64,000 bases of DNA. Origin: Pyricularia pennisetigena. Lineage: Eukaryota; Ascomycota; Sordariomycetes; Magnaporthales; Pyriculariaceae. The DNA is taken from positions 1,024,371-1,088,370 of the forward strand of contig NC_043741.1 of the NCBI RefSeq assembly GCF_004337985.1, given 5' to 3'. Positions 22,071 to 32,884 of this stretch are shown one piece after another (the first letter of the stretch is position 1; each line of letters opens with the position of its first letter). Both the position numbers and the translations under genes were made by a program. A model generated the notes under the pieces. The model searched no databases. It was not told the origin of the DNA and was given only the letters and a program-made list of their open reading frames with translations.

Positions 22071-23936
22071 ATGAGCCAGATTTACTCGCTCGGCCTTGTT
22101 CTCCCTCGGCCGAGCCTGTTATGCCTGGGTGTGCAAATCACCTCGGGCAGCTCCATCTCCAATGCTCTTCCACAATCACTCACAAAGGCTGCTAGACGAT
22201 ACCGATCGACATGTACGACATCAACAAGGCGGCCCTCGAGTAATCAATTTTTGGCTTTGAAAACACGACCGTCGGCCTTGACTCTCTTTGCGTCGGAAAA
22301 TAAAACGTTAAAAGCGTCCACGTCCAACGCCCGTTACATATCTTTATATTCCGATGAGAAAACCGGGCCCTTTAAGAAAGTCATCACCCACTATGTTGAA
22401 CTGCCGCCGACCTATACAGACCACGAGGGGCTGCCGTTCTCCAAGAAGGGCGATCTATCGCAGGATGAGGTCTTCCGGATTTTCGGCACTGGCCTTGAGG
22501 CACCCAGGGCAAACAAGCTGCTGCGCATATTACATGGCCGTCGGGTAGCTGGCACACTGGGTGACCCGACTCTGGCACGGAATCTGGCCGGCTACCACCA
22601 AAAGCACATTGACGCTGCACTCGCCTATCTGCGTAGCAAGCTACCGGTGGATGAGGTCATCAATGCCGGCTTGCAGGCCGAGGACGAGCTTGCAAGGCTA
22701 GAGGAGGAGGCTGAACGTGCTGCGGAGCAAACTGGTGAAGCAGACGAAAATGCGCTCATCAACAACGGGAGTCTAGAGACATGGCAGAGGAAATTGGCCA
22801 GAGAGAAGCCGCAGGATGATGTATACGGTGTCAGTGTCCAGGAGACAATCCGGGCGCGCAACAAGGCAATTGCCGATGCGGCGGAAAGAGAGCGTGCTGA
22901 GCAGAAGCGGCTCGCAGATGAGGAATGGGCCAGGCTCAATCCCGCCGGCACAAAGTTGGCAACGCTCCCGGAGCAAGCACGAGACTGGACACCCGCTGAA
23001 CAGGAGAAGTATATGGAATCCCAGGCCAAGCTTGAGGAATATACCAAGCGTGCGACATCGGACATCCAAGCACCGCCGGAAATGGGCCATTGGGAACGCT
23101 TCGGATCCTGTATTCTGACGGCAGTAGCTGTCGTTGCCGTCGGGCTCATTCTTGCGGCAGTCTACAAGCCTCCACCTCCCGAGTATCGCGTCTGGCCTGA
23201 TATCCCGCCGGCGGCAGCAACGCTCGCGGCGCTCATAGGTGCAAACTTCATAGTCTATGCGCTTTGGAAGTTCCCTGTCATGTGGAAAACTCTGAACCGG
23301 ATGTTCATTTTCACGCCGGCGATTCCGACTTCCTTCGCCAGTATCGGGAATGCGTTCTCACATCAGGTATTCTGGCATTTGGCAAACAACATGATCTTTT
23401 TGTGGCTGGTCGGAACGCGTCTGCACGATGATATAGGCCGCGGGGCTTTCCTAGCCACTTATTTTGGCACCGCCTGCTTAGCCTCGGTATCAGCAGCGAT
23501 GGTCCGCATCATTGCGTTGAAGCAAATGACATTCAACAGCCTAGGCGCCTCTGGCGTTGCTCTCGGCTTGATAGGAGCCTATTTTACAATCCACAGGCAC
23601 GATGATATCCACGTCTGGCTGCTCCCAGAAAACGCCGTCGTCCCCGGATATGCGTTCCTTGCTATGGCATACCTGTATACCCTTGTTCCACTTTTGGGGC
23701 TGAGAAAGGGTCCCCGAAAGCACCAGATTGACTTTTGGACTCATTTTGCCGGATTGATGGTTGGAACTGCGTACGGCGCCTATTTCAGTCGGAGCCTGGG
23801 CTTCGACAACGCGGCTTCCGTCAAGAACCAAGCCAGGATAGAGATGGCAAATCCTCACAAGGCTTTTGACATATCCGAAACGTCTGCAGAGGAGCAAGCA
23901 CGGCCGGATCCCACGGTAACAGCAGCATCCAAGTGA
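22071..23936 (+). CDS. PCP1: Mitochondrial rhomboid serine protease (Pcp1/PARL type)
   Basis: Intronless, 621 aa. The start at 22071 is the first true ATG (MSQIYSLGL); the frame is open slightly upstream only through a TTG. Pcp1/PARL rhomboids sit in the mitochondrial inner membrane and cleave presequence-anchored and dynamin-like substrates. Seen: a Ser/Thr/Arg-rich N-terminus typical of a mitochondrial targeting sequence. Then a charged, partly coiled-coil segment (about residues 190-330). Then a first membrane helix (about 345-365) and a C-terminal rhomboid core. The catalytic serine is S494 in LGASGVALG and the partner histidine is H558 in DFWTHFAGLMVG. The HLANNM motif (oxyanion region) and a WxxGxRLHDD loop are present. 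All catalytic residues are intact. The protein is far longer than yeast Pcp1 (346 aa) because of the extended matrix-side N-terminal region. Confidence 0.9.
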   Translation: MSQIYSLGLVLPRPSLLCLGVQITSGSSISNALPQSLTKAARRYRSTCTTSTRRPSSNQFLALKTRPSALTLFASENKTLKASTSNARYISLYSDEKTGPFKKVITHYVELPPTYTDHEGLPFSKKGDLSQDEVFRIFGTGLEAPRANKLLRILHGRRVAGTLGDPTLARNLAGYHQKHIDAALAYLRSKLPVDEVINAGLQAEDELARLEEEAERAAEQTGEADENALINNGSLETWQRKLAREKPQDDVYGVSVQETIRARNKAIADAAERERAEQKRLADEEWARLNPAGTKLATLPEQARDWTPAEQEKYMESQAKLEEYTKRATSDIQAPPEMGHWERFGSCILTAVAVVAVGLILAAVYKPPPPEYRVWPDIPPAAATLAALIGANFIVYALWKFPVMWKTLNRMFIFTPAIPTSFASIGNAFSHQVFWHLANNMIFLWLVGTRLHDDIGRGAFLATYFGTACLASVSAAMVRIIALKQMTFNSLGASGVALGLIGAYFTIHRHDDIHVWLLPENAVVPGYAFLAMAYLYTLVPLLGLRKGPRKHQIDFWTHFAGLMVGTAYGAYFSRSLGFDNAASVKNQARIEMANPHKAFDISETSAEEQARPDPTVTAASK

Positions 23937-24422
23937 GCGGTTCGAAATGCGAGCACGTTGTAAAGAGCGCAACGCATCAGAACAAGACATTCTGCCAATC
24001 ATGCCGGCATTTTGGATGGTTTCTTAGAATATGGGTGTCTATTTTTTTATGGTGTATAAACAGAAGGACAGGCTTCATGTACTATAATTGGTTGTTGACG
24101 CCAATTGTACCACCATATAAAGATTTTCGTTTTGTTCACATTTTCCCCACAACAAATATGCAGCTTCATTACCAGAACAAAAATGTTCACTCGAGATGAG
24201 ATTGACTTTTTTATGAGGCAGGCACAAAAACATGGCTTTACATACGGAGGATATAGGCAGTATTTCTATGGGCTTTTGGAAAAATGAAGGACAAAAATAA
24301 CAGGACAAAAACAAAAACATGCAACACCAAGCATTTCCCTATGGTCACCCACGTCAGTACTACTTCAGCCCTCAATTACTTGGTATTGTAAGGGAAACCG
24401 CTGGATTCGGGCTCTCGCAGCA
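23937..24422. other. Intergenic region, no gene recognised
   Basis: A/T-rich 3' flank of the rhomboid gene leading into the degenerate gene cluster. No coding signal. Confidence 0.55.
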
Positions 24423-26385
24423 TCAGGAAGGAAACGTCCCGTTCGATTTCCCCTCGGAGCACCCGCCATCCTCATACCTTCCCTTACCGTCATTGTACTT
24501 GTGAAAGTACCCGGCAGCCGACCTGGCCACCACGTTCATGGCGTCCATGCACCGACAGTTGACCCCAATCGTGCTGTGCCATATGACGTACCAATCGTAC
24601 CCGTCGCACTTGATGCCGTTGGGTGCGCAGTACTTGAAGGTCCATGCTGTCGGCGTCAGCAGCTTGCACCCCTTGATTGCCGACAACAGCGTGTCCTTGT
24701 CCCAATCCCAGCCGCTCCCACTTTGGGTACAGTTCGTACGTCGTCGCGCCACGCTTGTACCGCCCGCTGTACTTCCAGTTCATGGGGTTCTGCTTGTTGT
24801 TGTTGCCGCTGTTGTCGCAGCTATGTATGCGCCTCTTGAACGCCTCGAGGCACTCGTCCTTGCTGCACTCAGACGCACGGTCGCTCAGCTTCACCTTGCA
24901 GTGGTGTTCCTCGATCGTACCGACAAGGTAGCTCTCCTCCTTTTTCCAGTTGAACGTGTTGTCGGGCGCCCGCACCTTGTCGCAGAACTCGCGGAAGGTC
25001 TTGTCCAGCCGCTCCCAGCCGGCATAGAGGCGTGGCCAGTCGAGACCGTTCGAGGACCAGCACTTGAAGTCGTCTTGACTCTCGACCTTGCACGAGTCCT
25101 TGCCCAAAATCTTGGCTCTCGTCCAGGCGATCATCTCGAGCGTGGCAGCCGCAATGGTCTCGTACCCGTTTTGGTTGGGTGAAAGTTTGCCAAGAAGTAA
25201 TCCGGAAGTCCCAAGTTGAAAGGCAACGCCATCCCGCTGCCGTCTTCTGGGCAGTCGGCGACGAGGGTGTCGCATGCCATGATAGGTGGGTTCAGGGATA
25301 AGTCGAGCGACTCGACTGCGAAGCCACGCTTGATCTAGTCGTGGACCGGCGTGTTATCCTTGGGGTCATGGACCACAAAATGGGTGTCGGGTTTGAAAAA
25401 ACTGCATCATGGGTTGCTTGGGGCTGGGGTACTTGCCCGTGTTCTCACTGGGCGAACACATCTGACCATCCACAATCCCAGGCCATTCACTCCACTTCGA
25501 GTAGGCGATGCGTTACTTCTCGTGTCCATCGTACTCGACAGACCCTTGACGCCTATATAGCTTGTGAAGTTCCACTGTCGGATGGCCCAGGTTTGCTTGT
25601 TGGCGAAATCATCGTTGTCAGTGTTGAAGAAGGGTGCATACCCGTTGCAGATGACGATGCTATCCTTTTTCATCTTGCCTTCCAGTGCATCAAACACCTT
25701 GCAGATATTTGGCTTTAAATGGAGTTGAATTTGTTCTGTGCCTTGGTGAGAACTGCCTTCCACTTTTCCTCGCTGTACGGGAGAAAAACGCACTCCTTGA
25801 TCATACCAGCCTGGGAAGGAGCGTCAATACCAGGGTGTTAGCTAGTAAACCAGGGGCTTCAAAAGCTGGATCCCAGCTGTCACCCCAGTCCAGTCACTCT
25901 TTCCCTTTCTGCAAACAAGAGGAAGGCACAACACAACTTACCAAGCACAGGTCGTTCCCACCAGCTGTCATGATGACCAAGTTGAGATCACCCTCGAGGG
26001 CTTTTGCTTGCTTCTACATACCATCTGTCCGATGCCCACTGCAAGCCAGGTACTGATAACTCTTTGTCGAACCGCCCAGGGCTTTGCTGACAATCTCGGG
26101 GTATGCGTAACTGGAACGCGAACACTGCCACGTCTTGGAGAGATAGGTACCCAGCTGGTTGCCGGAGCCGACGCCAGCTGTATAGCTGTCTCCAATGGCG
26201 AGGGAGCAAGATGAAGGAGCTTGATCAAACCCCGGGACGACGAGCTCTTGACACGCCCAAGGGCTGGGATTCTTTGGTTTTGCATTGACCATTCTGCCTC
26301 TTATGACTTTAATACTAGACAAGCAAGTAGTAAGGTCTAGACAGCTCGACAGCATGGATGCCTTGGGAAAATTGATGGTCAGCAT
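24423..26385 (-). pseudogene. Broken secreted SGNH hydrolase with Cys-rich C-terminal domain
   Basis: Remnant of an SGNH-type esterase/lipase read on the minus strand. Block I is GDSYTAGVGSG (about 26160-26195), the LACSG segment follows, and block III is TAGGNDLC (about 25945-25970). A plausible 130-bp intron (25940-25811) comes next, then a KDSIVICNGYAPFFN segment and block V DYFLANFHPNQNGYE (about 25150-25200) with the catalytic His. After block V comes a Cys- and Trp-rich region of about 230 residues that I cannot assign. Lesions: a stop after the KFNSI codons near 25720; frame changes and stops around 25340-25520; and a frameshift near 24740, after which the C-terminal domain continues in another frame to a stop at 24423. 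No clear signal peptide is left. SGNH enzymes of this type are usually secreted. Divergent from the chitinase remnant at 26759. Confidence 0.82.
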
Positions 26386-26758
26386 GCAGTGTAAGTATTG
26401 TGTCTCCTGAGCATTTTAATTCATACAGTACCAGCCGACGACCCGGTTCATCATTAATGTACTATCAATGGCTCACCTGACGGCACCATATGCAAAGTCA
26501 AGATTGCTGCTGACTGTGGCGGTGAAAATTGGCTGCCTAGGAGAAGTACAGAAAATAAATTGGATCGTCCGCCGAAAACGATGCTTCAGGTAAAGACAGC
26601 AATGTTTGGTCAATTCTCCTGCATCAGGAGCTTGCCCACGTCAAGTCTTAACCCGGATCGGCCCTCAAGTGACAAAATTCTCCTGGGATAGCTAGACGGT
26701 CAACTTTTGCTGTTCTGTCCAATACGGCCCTTGTACACATTACAATCAAATCAACGAG
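26386..26758. promoter_or_regulatory. Former divergent promoter of broken gene pair
   Basis: About 370 bp between the SGNH remnant (minus) and the chitinase remnant (plus). Its placement suggests an ancestral shared promoter. No specific element recognised. Confidence 0.4.
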
Positions 26759-28123
26759 ATGCCGTCTTTAGTCATCGTTCTTAACTGCCTTGCATTGACC
26801 TTGGTGCTGTTGGTACAGGCGCAGACAGTCAACGACACCACCTTCGTCGGTCAAGCTCGAACCTCCGGCGACGTCTCGACAGCAGAAGAGTATACTTGTT
26901 CCAAGACCAAGGACTGCAAGTTGGGATGCTGCGGCCAGCTACGAGTATCTACCTACCTAGGTATCACCTTTCTTGTTGCCGATGTGTGAATACCTAGGTA
27001 CTGATCACCAACAATAGAGATCCGGGCACTGGTATGGGCGTGTGTGGCCTGGGTCCAACATTCTGTGGAAAAGGATACATCTCCACCTGTAACTACAAAA
27101 GCCAATGTAACCCGGGATAGGGAATTAAACGGTCCAACGCATCGACCTGCCCCTCGAACGTGTGTTTCTCAGAGTTCGGGTTCTGCGGAACCACACCGGG
27201 CTTTTGCGGCGGCAAGATTGTGTCGTCTCCTGAATGCGGCAGTTGCCAGCAGGACGTCGGATGCCATTACTATTGGGTACTGCAAAGGCTGGAATATGGC
27301 CAAGAGGACTTGCAACACGATGAAGCCGTCCGAGATCCCCCTAGGCTACTACACCCACATCTTCTACTCCTTCGCCCTCATCGGCCCAAAGACCTTCCAC
27401 ATTGTCGACATGGACGCCGAGGTGGGCTCTCACTACAATTCTGTCGCGGCGCTCAAGAATAGGCAGTCGGGGTCGCAGGTGTGGATAGCTATCGGCGGAT
27501 GGGCCATGCACGACCCGGGCCCCTGGCGTACCGCCTTTTCCGACATGGCGCGGACAACGGCGTCGCAGGATGCCTTTTTCCAGCCTTTGACTGCGTTTCT
27601 GACCCTCCACAGTTTTGATGGAGTGGATCTGGACTGGGAGGTAAGCTCAAGTATACTTGGGATTGGGCCTTTGCGGACGGAGTGAGTCTTGTCAAGTCTG
27701 TGTAACTACCTATCCCCAGCCAATATCTGGCTAACTTTGGGTTTTGCAGGCTTCACCATGAAGGACCTTGGCTGCATGGTCGCAGGCTGTGAGTTCACCA
27801 ACGGCACAAAAGACGGCGAGTGCACCGGCACCCCCGGCGTCTTGTCGGTGGCCGAGATCAACGAGATCATAAAGGACGGCGGCAAGGTGACGTACGACGA
27901 CGCGGCGGCCGTCAAGATTGTGACGTGGGACACAAACGAATGGATATCCCTTGACGACGTCGAAACGCTCAAGATCAAGCAGGACTATGCCAATCGGACG
28001 TGTCTTGGAGGAACCATGATCTGGGCTATTGATCTTGACGACGGAAGCATAATCAACGCTCTGGGCTCCAACCTCAATCGTCCCAAGGCAAGTACTGCAA
28101 AGAATGTGGTGGGTTGGAAGTGA
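26759..28123 (+). pseudogene. Broken GH18 chitinase with chitin-binding modules
   Basis: Starts with a good signal peptide (MPSLVIVLNCLALTLVLLVQAQ). Two hevein-like chitin-binding segments follow: CSKTKDCKLGCCGQ joined across an intron-like stretch to GMGVCGLGPTFCGKGY, then VCFSEFGFCGTTPGFCGGK. A GH18 domain begins at TIGYCKGWN and has GYYTHIFYSFA and the catalytic DGVDLDWE at 27617-27640. The end of the domain survives (GGTMIWAIDLDDG, before 28123). Lesions: an in-frame TAG at about 27117 where the family has a Trp-Gly; a frameshift near 27265; and loss of the whole middle of the catalytic barrel between DLDWE and the next segment (GFTMKDLG), which in intact enzymes is well over 100 residues. 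The splice-like interval 27641-27749 joining these parts is out of phase. Chitinases of this architecture often neighbour LysM genes. Confidence 0.88.
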
Positions 28124-28330
28124 GACCGGGGCCACAATCCCGGATTGGCACAGAGGAGGAAAAGGGAGGAGCTTGGAGTGGTTTGAACTTTTCTTCTTCC
28201 TCTCTTTTATCTAGGTGTGGTAGTACGTTCTGCAAATCTCAATCTAGGTAGGTATCTACGCACCTACTACCTCCTAGGTACCTATTCATCTCCGAGGTAC
28301 CTATTTACCTACTCTACACCCGCAACTTGA

Positions 28331-29275
28331 TCACTCTACAATTCTGCAATACGTGCGCCTCATCATGTCCTTGAATCTTATATACCAATTGCTCTTCATC
28401 GAGTTGGCTAGGGTAGAAAAGTCGTGGGCAGAAAAGCTATCCTCGTAGATGCGCCTGATGCCGGCAACACCGTCTTGGGACGGTCTTTAATTCTCGCGAA
28501 CCAAGGACCCATCGTTCTTGCGTAGGAAGTCATTGCCCTGGTAGATCATGAGGGAGTTCCAATCGACGTGCTCGTTGGTGGCGCCTCGCTTCGGAATCTC
28601 GGTCAAATAAAACTTGCCGGCCAGAGTTCGCCAAAGACCTTGCCGTCGGACGACGAGTAGGGCATCTGCCAGAACAGCGGGTTCTGGTGCTCGTGGTACA
28701 GGCCCCAGACATGGCCCATCTCGTGCGCCACGGTCGAGAGGAAGCCCGTCCCTCCCTCCACCTCGCGCAGGTCCCAGTTGATGTACATCTCGGGGCCCTT
28801 GCATTCATCGTTGGCGTTGAGCGGCTCGATGCCCACGGTGGCGTACCCGGGAGTGTATTCAACTCCCGGCACGGGCTGGTCTGGCGTGATGCCCGACGAC
28901 GAGCAGCTTGGCCCGGTCCTGGTGCCCGGTGCAGGCCGTGCCCGGGTCCGCCACCTCCGAGCACTTGTACACGCCCGCGGCGAGCCCGGCAGTCTTCCAC
29001 ATGTTGGCCGCTGTGGACTCGTAGCAGTACTTGGTGGTCTTGTCGGGCCACGGCTTCAAGTCGCAGAGGTTGGGATCGATGGTCAGGTAGCGCTTGACGG
29101 CGAGGTGGCGCCGGACCAAGGCGTCCTTGACGGCGTGACCGGACGGGTCGGCTTGGCTCACCACGTCGCGTTTGGTGCTGTGCCCGAGCTGGGGTTGCCA
29201 GGCTGCGCTTCCGCCTTGGACGGGATGCAAACCTGCAAGGGCGGCGAGGAGGATGGAGTATGGTGCGAGCGACAT
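28331..29275 (-). pseudogene. Broken secreted astacin-like (M12A) metalloprotease
   Basis: Minus-strand remnant starting with a signal peptide (MSLAPYSILLAALAGLHPVQG) and a propeptide containing a KR site. The zinc-binding signature HEMGHVWGLYHEH is intact at 28725-28687 and the Met-turn LMIY lies in VDWNSLMIYQ, both as in astacin-type proteases. Lesions: a one-base frame change near 28915 between the LLVVG codons and the ITPDQP segment; a second near 28620 after VFGELW; and an in-frame TAA at about 28489 after LVREN, beyond which the family-like ending DGVAGIRRIYEDSF continues in frame to 28331. Intact proteins of this family are secreted. The zinc-site residues survive, so decay looks recent. 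Divergent from the LysM remnant at 29818. Confidence 0.85.
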
Positions 29276-29817
29276 GCTTTCTGTTGATGGGTCGTGGTTG
29301 CCTAGGGGGGCTAAACAAGTTCTGTGATGTGTTGTGCTGTGTTGTGCTGTGCTATGCTCTACACTTAGGTATGAAAGAGTGTCGAGAACTTGGACGATGC
29401 AGCCATGATCTGACAGAAGAAGAGCGGGAATCCAAGCTATCTGGAGAGACTTGACTTTGACGATAAAGCATTTCGGACCTCAGGTATCGATCGGGTCGTC
29501 AGCTAGGTGTGTTTAGACAGCATGGTCGGCCAGACACGTATCTGTGACCACATTTATTATATCTCTTTCGATAGTGTCGAAATCACCACAACTACTGTCA
29601 CTGTCCGAGGATGCGACCACAATGGCGGACCTTTGTGTAACAGCACGGAAATGATCATACAATGTAAGCCTAGAACATAGCGACATGATAACATGACAAA
29701 ACCTTGAGTGGGTAATATCCACGACCTTGTCGACAGGACCAGACTGTCCTTTTCCTATCGACAAAGTTGGGTAGGTAGTCGGCCGTCTTTAGACCATCAT
29801 CAAATCGAGGCGTCAAC
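29276..29817. promoter_or_regulatory. Former divergent promoter of broken gene pair
   Basis: About 540 bp between the metalloprotease remnant (minus) and the LysM remnant (plus). It includes a TGTGTTGTGC repeat near 29325-29350. No recognised site. Confidence 0.4.
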
Positions 29818-31208
29818 ATGTCGACAAGACAAGCGACTCTGGCTTCCGCAGTCGTCGGATTGCTCGTCTTTTATCCGACTCTCGTCTGCTTGCAGGCCGT
29901 TCCACCGCCAGGACCTACCCAACCGAGCACGGTGCCAAACTGCAACAAGTGGCACACCATGGTCTCTGGCGACAACTGTGAGAATGTGTCGGTCGACGCG
30001 AGGATCACTGCTGTCCCGACCACTTGAAAGTCCAGTCAGACCACTTTTGCCACATGGACAACCTCTGTCGTCTCGACCTCTGTGCTGCTACCGCCCGTCT
30101 CAACCCCCTCATACACCTTTAAACCATCCAGTCACGGACCTCAATATCACAACGCCCACGGTGCCGACCGAGGAATGGCCGCCCAAGAACACACAGGCAG
30201 GTCAGCCATCGTACTGCAACGATTGGCATCTCGTTTTGGCGGACGAATCATGCCGGGCCATCGTTCTGCAGCACAACAGCTGCATGGGCGTCGAGGACTT
30301 CTTCCTCTGGAACCCTGCCGTCGCGTCCAACTGCATGGGTCTCACCTTGTACAATACAAGTATGTCTGCGTCGGGGTCCAAGCCCAGAAGCAAATCTCCA
30401 TCGACTTCCTCTCCTTCAGCAACAATGCCACCGTCCCGCCCATGGTGACCCCGACGCCCGTGGAGCTGCCGCCTGTCGACAACAACTCTGCGCCCACGCC
30501 GGCTCAGGTACTCCTCCCCCACCGACTGCATAGAGTACTACCAGACCCAGCCGGACCAGACGTGCCGCGACGTGGTGGCCAAGCACGACAGCATCACGCA
30601 GGCGCAGTTCCTGGCGTGGCATCCCTTCCTGAACGGCAACTGCGACAACCTGTGGCTTGGCCATTACTACTGCATCTTGGTGGAAAGCTTCATTCCCGAG
30701 CCACCTGTCGAGACGAGCACGCCGACGCGCGTCGAGCCCGGCATCGCGCCTGACTGTCGGGCCTGGTCCCAAGCCAGCGGTCCGACCTGGACCTGCGAGC
30801 AGTTTGTACTTATCTTGGGCCGCTTCTCGCTGTCCGGCTTCATCAAGTGGAACCCGGCAGTGGGATCATCGTGTGGGAACAGCATCAAGGTCGACTCTTG
30901 GCACTGCGTCGCCGTCCCCGGCACTCCTACGACGCGGACCGCGACGTCCACGCCCACCTAGCCGGGAATGATATCCGGCTGCCGCAAGTTCTACTTTGTC
31001 CAACCTGACGACGGGTGCTGGGCCATTGCCAACTCGGCGGGCATCTCGGAGAGGTAAGTCTTACCCGAAAAAAGAAACAGGATGGGAATTTCCGATAGCC
31101 GGGCATTCATTAGCGACTTTTACAAATTGGAACCCTGGAATCGAGGAGTGCGGCAAGCTATGGCCAGACTATAATGTCTGCGTTTGGTATACAAATATAG
31201 GCAGGTAG
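29818..31208 (+). pseudogene. Broken multi-LysM secreted protein
   Basis: Begins with a signal peptide (MSTRQATLASAVVGLLVFYPTLVCLQA). LysM modules recognised by their C..WH....D.C..I and F..WNP....C hallmarks: module 1 (CNKWHTMVSGDNC) lacks its second half; module 2 contains DFFLWNPAVASNC; module 3 FLAWHPFLNGNC; module 4 FIKWNPAVGSSC; module 5 begins CRKFYFVQPDDGCWAI and ends FTNWNPGIEEC. Thr/Pro-rich linkers separate them. Secreted LysM proteins bind chitin oligomers. Lesions: a TGA after module 1 (about 30026); frame changes near 30080-30130, 30355 and 30505; an in-frame TAG at 30959-30961 between modules 4 and 5; and a GTAAGT..TTAG intron-like stretch inside module 5 (about 31054-31115) whose exons do not share a frame. 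It cannot make a full-length product. Confidence 0.85.
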
Positions 31209-32252
31209 AAAGATGATCAGCCTTGGGCGGGAGATGAATTTGTTTCAAGTTTGAGTGGATAGTCTCCACTTTTATAACTTTGTTTCCTGAAATGTCATCA
31301 AGTCGACAACTTGAAATTAGCTGGTGACAAGCCGCCCCCTGCCCATTGATGAATTGGGACCAATTTGATGTCTTGCAGCTGGACGAAAAAAGAAATAATA
31401 TATCACACAACGAACCACGCTATACCTACATAATTTTATAACATCACGTTACGCGTCTGTGCGGTAGCACCTGCGCTTAACATCCCTCGTCGGGTCCCAG
31501 TTACAAGGCTTGTCATGTTTATCTCTAACATCGCTGCCAAGGCAGACTTGGGCCGCTAATCTGACAGTATCTACGTCATCACTTCGAGGTCAGATTATAA
31601 GATGAATGTGTGACCTGCAACAAACTGTACCAACCAGCTGGCTAGCTCCGCAAGAGAAACTCCAGCTAACAGCTTAGTCGCTCGTGGCTAAAGGATCGCA
31701 GCGAGGCATGCCAGTTGTTGGCTACCGCTGCCGTCTGTTCTATCAACGTCCGTCATCCCTACAGTATCTAATTAATCCGGCTGACACTGAACCGAACCCA
31801 GACTACTGGTACGCAAACTCAATCCGTTGACCAAACCATCTCCAATCCCCACCTTTTATGCAGTGGATGCGCCTCTAAGGGTCTGGGTGATAAAAAAAAA
31901 AAATAAAAAAACGAACAACGAACTGTACACCGCAACCGCAGAAGGGGATTTTTTGCCAAGTTGCCTATGAAACAGGCTTTTGTGGTTGTACGTGACGAAA
32001 GCGAGGAAAAAGCATGGTCGCACCTGACAATTTGCTCTAGGGACAATGGCCAATGGCCAATGGGTTCGTCGTGTTTTTCCTTGGAAGAAAGCCCAGACAG
32101 GAAAAACCACTTTGCATTTGATGATGTAGTAGCGCGGGTTGGCATGGAGGATTTGATAACCCCTATCCTTGCTTGCTTCTTCCCTGCCTGTGAAAGTGAG
32201 CTGATCATAATCCAACGCGTACCCTCGTCCAGATCGATCTGCTCGCCCAGTC

Positions 32253-32288
<36 letters not shown>

Positions 32289-32884
32289 CATTGTTGTGTT
32301 ATTTTTGGTCCCCTCCCTGCCTATTTCTTAAGACCCCCACTTTTGCCCAATTGTCTTGGGGATTTTCGTCCTCTCTTGTGTATTCTGATCAACAACAGTA
32401 ACATTGCACGGAGCAAGTCAGAAAAGGGTCGCGAATCCCTGTGTCGCGTTGCTGCTCGAGCTCCCTTGGAGCTTCCTAGTCAAGGTTGGATTCCTTAGCT
32501 GATTACCCACCCTCCCGCCAGACACCTCTGGAACATGAACCAAGCTTCACAAGCCTCTCAAGCCTCACCCTGATTTTGGCTCTCATCATCGCCAGGGCCG
32601 TTTCCACAAGCAACAGAGGCGCTCCACTTAAACCACGACACCATCCATGTACCTAGGTATCCAAGGTACCTAAAGTATGTTCATTGAGTCTTGCGCACCG
32701 CACAACGTGTTTTGAGGCTCTTCTCTCGACCATCAAGACGCGAAAGATGCGTGCCTAGCTCTTGCCTACCTTATCTACATTAGCAGTCCTGGGATTTTTG
32801 TTTGCTTGCTGCGCTTGCTGACATTTTCCGCTGTCTACCGAGGCAGGGATCCATCCTGCAATCATCGTTTGACCTGCAGCGACC
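31209..32884. other. Intergenic region, no gene recognised
   Basis: Separates the broken cluster from the PhoD-like gene. Contains a GT microsatellite (32255-32286), a TACCTAGGTA palindrome (32650-32659) and probable promoter/leader of the downstream gene. No coding frame with recognisable features. Confidence 0.6.
32255..32286. repeat. GT dinucleotide microsatellite (16 units)
   Basis: Uninterrupted GT repeat of 32 bp in the upstream region of the PhoD-like gene. Confidence 0.95.

Noticed and set aside
24423..31208. Repeat-induced point mutation as cause of the broken cluster
   Set aside because: Base composition stays near that of neighbours and most lesions are frameshifts or deletions, not clustered C-to-T changes.
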